From: Branchiostoma floridae
Lineage: Eukaryota > Chordata > Leptocardii > Amphioxiformes > Branchiostomatidae
NCBI RefSeq assembly: GCF_000003815.2
Contig: NC_049979.1
Span: forward strand, 33,749,955 to 33,813,954
Length of the DNA: 64,000 nt
Reading direction: 5' to 3'
Shown: positions 58,430 to 64,000 of the stretch, one piece after another
How positions within the stretch are numbered: the stretch's first letter is position 1
Layout: every line of letters begins with the position of its first letter
Position numbers and translations under genes: made by a program
Notes under the pieces: model-generated
The model's input: the letters and a program-made list of their open reading frames with translations, nothing else
Databases searched by the model: none
What the model was told of the DNA's origin: nothing

Positions 58430-58790
58430 CTTGTCATGTCTGGTTATCTTCTGTCATGTCTGGTTATGATACATTTGTCAAATCTGGTTATGATACATTT
58501 GTCATATCTGGTTATGATACATTTCTCAAATCTGGTTATGATAGATTTGTCATACATGTATCTGGTTATAATACATTTGTCATACCAGTATATTTGCCAT
58601 ATCAGTCTGGTTATGATACATTTGTCATATCTGGTAGTGATACATTTGTCAGAACTGGTTATAATACATTTGTCAGAACTGGTTATGATACATTTGTCAT
58701 ATCTGGTTATGATACATTTGTCAGAACTGGTTATGATACATTTGTAATATCTGGTTATGATACATTTGTCATATCAGTATATTTGTTATA
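58430..58790. repeat. 24-bp minisatellite 3' of polycystin copy A'
   Basis: About 14 units of TCTGGTTATGATACATTTGTCATA, the reverse complement of the array at 7795-8130. Some units have a CAGAAC variant that is absent from the left array, so the two arrays have turned over since duplication. Confidence 0.9.
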
Positions 58791-58950
58791 TAAGCCTTGT
58801 TATCTGTCATCTTTAGTTTCCTGACACATTTGTCATATGTGGTTATGATACTTTTGCGCAATTGTTTTGTTCATCTCCAAAGCATTGTCAGCTGAAACAT
58901 GAAGAATTTGTGACTTAAATGCTAAGAGGTTTCTGGACCAATGATTTATT

Positions 58951-61900
58951 TCACACAAACCACAAGTTAGGGCTCTCAGAGTACCGGACCATTCTGTTCC
59001 TCTCTTCTCTATTTCTCTCCTCTCTACGTTTCTCTTCTTTAAGTTCCTTTTCTCTACTTTTCTCCTTTCTTTCCAGCTCCTCTAACAGCTCGTGCATCTG
59101 GTCCAGCTGAGTGAACTGATGGCGGCTGCGTTCCCTAGCTGCTGGCGGCTGTGTTTCAGACCTGTTTGCGGTGACCTTGATCTTGTGTGCGACCCCACGC
59201 ACCTCCTCCAACAGGAACCCCATCATTCCTACATCCTCGGGGTCGTTGCCCTTCACTGCCATGTACACATCCATGATGATGGTCATGAACATGGACAGGA
59301 GGATGAACTGTATGGTGCACTGGAAGGACAGGAAAATTGCAGGGCCCCAGATTGGCGAGCTCTCTTTTAAAACGGCAAACGGAAACGATCCCAGCATCAT
59401 GTTGAACAGGCTCATGTACGTGCCCAGCATGCTGCTGTACCCCGGTACTGTGATGCCGAAGATGAGGTTAGCTGCTAGTGCGAATGCCGTGAAGACGATG
59501 CCTGACATGACGAAGAAGCTGATGAGAGGCCTTGCCGTCTTCTTCATGGTGTACAGCAGCGCGTTGACGTGCTTGTTGAACTTGAGAAGGCGGATGAACT
59601 TCACCAGGGTGCAGCAGGTGAGCGTGCCCAGCAGGTACGTGTACACCTGGTACCACATGGCGGCGGTTCGGTACAGTTGGAACGCGGCTCGGCCCTCCTG
59701 TCCGGAGACCTCGTCTGTCGTGCCCTGGGCGCGGAAGTACAGCCCCATGGTGGCCATGCCTGTGGTGATGGTGAGTATCTCCAGCCAGCTCCAGGGGTCT
59801 GTCAGGTAGGCAATCATGTATGCGTTGAACCTCAGGACTGGGTGGAGGAAGGAAAGTAGTTAAAACAAATATATGCTGTACATTGCAAGAAGAAATTATA
59901 GCAGATCTGAAGCAGAATTACTATAATGTCATCAATTGTTAAAGTAGAGTATAAAGTCAAAGAAGACGTGAAAGCTCAAAAGTCAAGAGTCTTTTAATAC
60001 TCTTTCTGACCACTTCGTGACCACTTAAATTCACAATGAAGGCAACTATTTGGGGCCAAACATTTTTTTTAATTGCAGGCTTGCATCAGTCAATAGGATG
60101 TCATCCATACATATTTAATGAAATCAACATGGCCTTTAACATACATCGTACATGTAGCTTCAATTCCTTTAGAGTCCTATTCTCTACTTAGTGTATATTC
60201 TTACTAACAAAATAAAATTAATATAGACTATTACAAAATCCATATAGCTCTACTTTAATTGACCTACAAGTTGGACAAGACTAAGAATGATTAATGGACT
60301 GATGACTGATTGATCTTCATCACTTGAAGCCTGATCTACTTTTTTAGGGGTGGAGGGGGGCAACAGTGAACTGTGATACTACTGATGGCAACAATCTTAC
60401 ACTCACACAACAGAATTAGTGGTCATTGCAGTAAAAAATTTGGCCAAGAAGAAGACTACGAAAGCAAAAATGAAGAATCTACTGTTCGTTATTCAATACT
60501 CTATGTTCGTCATTTGTTCAGCCTTGCAGACCACTTAGATTTCGTAATGAATGCAACTTTTTTTATCGAACCTTTTTTTTATTCGCACACTCGCATCAGT
60601 TTGGGGATTCCCAGAGGATATCATCCACATAATCAAATCAACATGGCCTAAACTCAAATTCCACCCACCTTCCCTGACCAGGCTGAAGAGCAGGAGGATC
60701 ATCAGGACCATCCGTAGAACCAGCAGCAGGACCTGCCCATCGTGGTGGATCCTGAAGATCACCAGCTCGGTTGCCATGGAGACGTGCCCGGTGGTGCTGA
60801 ACTCTGTTGTCATGGTTACCACAGCAATGAGGTTGGCGTGTGGGTTGTACAGAACTGTCTCCATGAAGACGGCTCGGGTCCGGTTGTCCAGCCAGTTGTC
60901 AGAGCGAAGATGTGCGAGGGTCTGAAGGCTGGCGTTGAGTGTCTTGCTGAGGGCTGCTGTGTAACCCCCTCCGGAGTACATGCCATGCTCCTCAACATAC
61001 AAGAAACCTGCAGAGATGGACATTAGGGAGGCTTGCTGGATGGTATTGGACATGTAATAACATGTACAAAATGTATATGTGTGACACTACACTGCTATTA
61101 GTCATAACATGATCATAGGACCAATTGCAAATAACTACTCGGCACAGAAAAAGATCTTGCTCAGAATACTACCAGGTATCTTAAAGAATTATCTTACAGC
61201 CAGTGAGATCTGTAAGTTGGTCATCATCATGAACTAAAGCTCTATACTGTGTTTTAGATAAACATGAAGACTTAGTGTTCATAATATGAATGCAGCTAAG
61301 CACCTACTAAATGTCATTTGGTGGTTGCTATATATCATATAGTGGGACCGCGTGGCACGATCGGAAGCGCGTTGGTCTCAGGCCCGAGAGGTCCCGGGTT
61401 CAAATCCGCTTGCCATGTCACCGATCTTGTGCCCTTGGTAAAGGCACTTTACACGACTTTCCTCACCTAACTCAGGTGTAAATGAGTACATAGCTGCGGC
61501 TAGTGGCAGTGACAGGCCTTTGTTGTGGTGACAGGCCATAGGGGCATGTTCGGGCATGACGCACCTGCCATGACACACGAGTCAGGGGTAGGAGGAACCC
61601 CTTGCATCCTTGGTCGGAAGTCCTCCTAGGAGATGGAAACTCCAAATAATAAACCTGCATCTGCTGGGGCCGTCTTATGTGGCAAACAGCCCCTGAAGGA
61701 CTTAGTGCGCCAGTAGACGAGAGGGTGGAGAAGGGACTGCACACCCCTTCTTCACCTTAAAAAGTCACGTGCAGGCCAGGCAGACTGGTCGTCTAATCAA
61801 CTTTGTCTACCTACCATTGATCTTCGGATACGAAGAAACAGCCATCATATATCATATAGTATACAAGTGAGGAGGTTTGGGTACCTGTACCTCTACCAGC

Positions 61901-63650
61901 TAGCAAAAATTATCGTTGATTTATTTTTAATTAGATTTCAGGCGTCTTATACAGAGCACTCAGGCTTTTGAGAGGATTTCTCTGGTTTCAATAACCACAC
62001 ATTGTTGCTGTTATAAAGTTAAGGTTTTGCAAATACATTAGACATTTTGTAAATTGTAAGACTTTTATTGTAAGTATTTTATAGAGAGGACTCCAAGAAG
62101 AGTAGTGGATGTATTTCAACACTACTAGAGCTTCCTTAATAAAGAAACAACAATTTTTAGTTACTGTTACACATCCCTAGTGTACATTGAGCATCACATC
62201 ACTGACTAACCATTATTGATATCCCCATATGTGTAGTCCCATGGGGACGGGGCAGTGCTGTTGTCATGATCAGTGTTGTTAGTTGCCACTCCCCAGCTGC
62301 CGCTGTAGCTGCCTGTGTCCATGTCACCTGTGGAGTACTCATCCAGACAACTGGCCACGACGTGAGTCATGGCATCAGGAATGGTGCAGTCTTGCTCTGT
62401 ATAGAATATTAGAAGTCAGAATCATTAGTTCGTCACATAACACGACAAAAAAAAAAACTTAACTTCAAAAAGGTTATAAGTCTGATTACTAACAAAGCAC
62501 AAACTGAACACAGACACATCTTTTAAGATTGAACACAAGCCAATTAAGAAGTGCTACACAGGATAGAAATGGTTAGATCAGTGACAGTTGATCAATTGCT
62601 AGCGCTGCCTGAAAAACTTGAATGTATTCTGCCAAATGGGAATGGCTTGTATCTCTCTTTTTAAGAAAATGCATGTACTACAAAATAATGTAAGTTCGAA
62701 CATTGCATAGACTTTGTTTTGCCACTAAAGCTACACATAGTTCTTAATATGATGTATTACTGAGTTACATCCTCAAGTTAAATCATGTAAAGAAGTGGCA
62801 TGTGAAGCTAGTATGCAAAAATGACCCAACCTTGGCTGGTGCGGACTTGTCGTAGTTGTAAGGGGGAGATGGCGTGGGTGAGGTGCTCGGGTAGAGTCAG
62901 GCTGTCCTCACATGACCTCCCGTTGTACCAGGCTGGACAGTGGACAGCAGGCAGGACGTCCTGCTCCAGCCACGTCCAGTAGGACGCAGGATCTGATATC
63001 TGGGGACCAACAATAGATGACCACTTCAGAAACTACAGGAAGTAGAAATAGTTAGCCAAGAATACAGAGCCTGGCAAGTAAGCCGTAGGACTGGAGTAAG
63101 TGGCCAGTACCCCAGGTATGAGCGTGCAGGTTAGGTGCAGTACCAACCAATGGCAGCTCTGTATATAACATTGGTTGTAATTGACGAAAATGACACTTTG
63201 CCTACCAAACTGTTGAAAAAATGTGATTCTTGTGGTCCAAAAAGAATTTGGCATTTGTTCTGGCCCAATATAAAAAGCACACTAAGTGGTAAGAGACATA
63301 AACCTACAATGCAATATCAAAGACTTTAAGACTTCAAAATTAGAGTGTAATGTGACAGTCATAATTCTATTTCATCTCTTGCCATAAATCTTTATATATC
63401 AATCTATATAATAACCAACCTTTGAGAATGAGTCACCACCTTGCAGAGCTCTCCTGACAGAGTTGTCCATGTGGAAGGCCAAGCTGCTCCTCTCGGTGTA
63501 GGACATCACCATCAGGACGGACAGGAACGTGCCGTAAATCACGATCTCCTGGAGCGTTCGACGCCACATCTTCCTCCTGATGCGATGAGCTCTATCTCTG
63601 GCAAGGTCTTCCCCAGTGAGGGGGCCTCTGGCAGACACTTCAGCAGCAGG
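58951..63650 (-). CDS. Polycystin-1-like protein, C-terminal channel part, copy A' (5' end outside window)
   Basis: Mirror of exons 6-10 of copy A: 63650-63420, 62999-62831, 62396-62211, 61007-60669 and 59837-58951, with identical exon lengths for four and an identical stop context (SPNLWFV). Upstream exons would lie beyond base 64000. Protein differences are few: GFLYVEEHG for DILYVGEHG, RAAFQLYRTAA for RVTFHLYQSAA, FQCTIQF for FECTMQF, MAVKGNDPEDV for MEVKGDDPEGV, LLEEVRG for LWEEVCG. The pore keeps MLGSFPF and the coiled coil is intact. No stop or frameshift was found. Introns differ more, with a SINE at 61344-61846 in place of the LINE of copy A. It is either a true inverted paralogue or the alternative haplotype. 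Confidence 0.9.
59850..60660. other. Intron of polycystin copy A'
   Basis: The intron between the last two exons, longer than its counterpart at 6414-6844. A roughly 430-bp segment (around 60000-60130) has a near repeat at 60500-60640 (TTTTTTAATTGCAGGCTTGCATCAGT versus TTTTTTATTCGCACACTCGCATCAGT), suggesting a local duplication of the 5' end of the intron. Confidence 0.5.
61344..61846 (+). mobile_element. tRNA-derived SINE with 14-bp target duplication
   Basis: Begins GGGACCGCGTGGCACGATCGG (A-box region) with B-box-like GGGTTCAAATCC at about 61397-61408 and the shared body CTTTACACGACTTTCCTCACCT. The 3' half differs from the 21.4-kb copy. It ends in a hairpin TCTTCGGATACGAAGA. ATATATCATATAGT flanks both sides (61330-61343 and 61847-61860). 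It is inserted in the polycystin A' intron. Confidence 0.88.
61861..62210. other. Remainder of the polycystin A' intron
   Basis: AT-rich intron sequence up to the exon at 62211. Matches the left intron only near the exon boundary. Confidence 0.6.
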
Positions 63651-64000
63651 CTGGAAATGGATGGATTGAGCAAATTTGTAGACATACAGTTACTGTACCA
63701 ACTAGTGAGCCTGCCTATGGCCCTTACTCCAGACCAGATAAGAGCATGTCTGCCCAAACAAGCATGTCTTTCTGTTCCAGGACAGATCTTGCAGACAGGC
63801 CAGAGCCATTATTACAATCAATTCAGTATCATGGTGTCTAAAACATCATTATTTTGTCTATCTTCAACTGTAAACAAATCATCATGGAAATCATGATCAC
63901 AAAAACTTAACAGAGGCAGATAGAATGGATAATGAAGATAGGATACTCCACCAAATAGATTCCTTTCTAGTGAAATGGACCATAGTTTTTGAGTATCACC
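63651..64000. other. Intron upstream of the first visible exon of polycystin copy A'
   Basis: Inverted match to 2500-2839 (GGCCTGCCTGCAAGACCTGTC-like and TGGACATGCTTTC-like text). No exon is seen before the window ends. Confidence 0.6.

Overview
The window reads as a piece of a cephalochordate (amphioxus, Branchiostoma) genome. Genes are split into short exons with GT-AG introns, and the protein families are ones expanded in amphioxus: polycystin-1-like channels, LRR and LRR-Ig membrane proteins, and lectin/NHL proteins. The DNA is dense with tRNA-derived SINEs, 3' fragments of non-LTR retrotransposons, MITEs and minisatellites. The organism is inferred from content; no species-specific marker gene was used. 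Two runs of N (19916-20015 and 33017-33373) show that this is a draft scaffold.

Layout. (A) 1-9.4 kb: the last ten exons of a polycystin-1-like channel gene on the + strand, then a 24-bp minisatellite and a TG-rich tract. (B) 9.4-13.4 kb: a 40-bp satellite, then a four-exon gene for a C2-domain protein (+). (C) 13.5-23.2 kb: decayed retroelements, an intronless LRR transmembrane gene (+) at 16.9 kb, 10-bp AAAAGGAACG arrays around an assembly gap, and a SINE. (D) 23.2-28.2 kb: a duplicated non-coding block split by a 4.09-kb DNA transposon, which itself holds a 432-bp hAT-like MITE. (B') 28.7-33.0 kb: an inverted second copy of the C2 gene and its satellite. (C', D') 33.4-38.0 kb: direct second copies of the LRR gene (broken) and of block D (without the transposon). 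(E) 40.2-46.7 kb: a six-exon gene (-) that I assemble as a type II membrane protein: tyrosine-rich cytoplasmic tail, membrane anchor, 11-residue repeat stalk, galactose/rhamnose-binding (SUEL) lectin, NHL repeats. (B'') 51.1-51.6 kb: a truncated third C2 copy. (F) 53.3-55.7 kb: an LRR-Ig receptor whose tail is a tandem array of Tyr-x-Asn motifs. (A') 57.2-64 kb: an inverted second copy of the polycystin region.

How it fits together. The window is mostly built by segmental duplication: A/A' and B/B' are inverted pairs, C/C' and D/D' are direct pairs, and a 40-bp satellite with a common flank sits beside three of the duplicated blocks. Between the two channel copies lie three unrelated kinds of single-pass receptor (LRR, LRR-Ig, lectin-NHL), each with a tyrosine-rich cytoplasmic tail but with different docking grammar (NPxY, YxN arrays, acidic Tyr clusters). 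A cluster of fast-evolving recognition receptors is a reasonable inference, not a demonstrated function. The main caution is that amphioxus is very polymorphic, so some duplicate pairs could be the two haplotypes joined in one scaffold.
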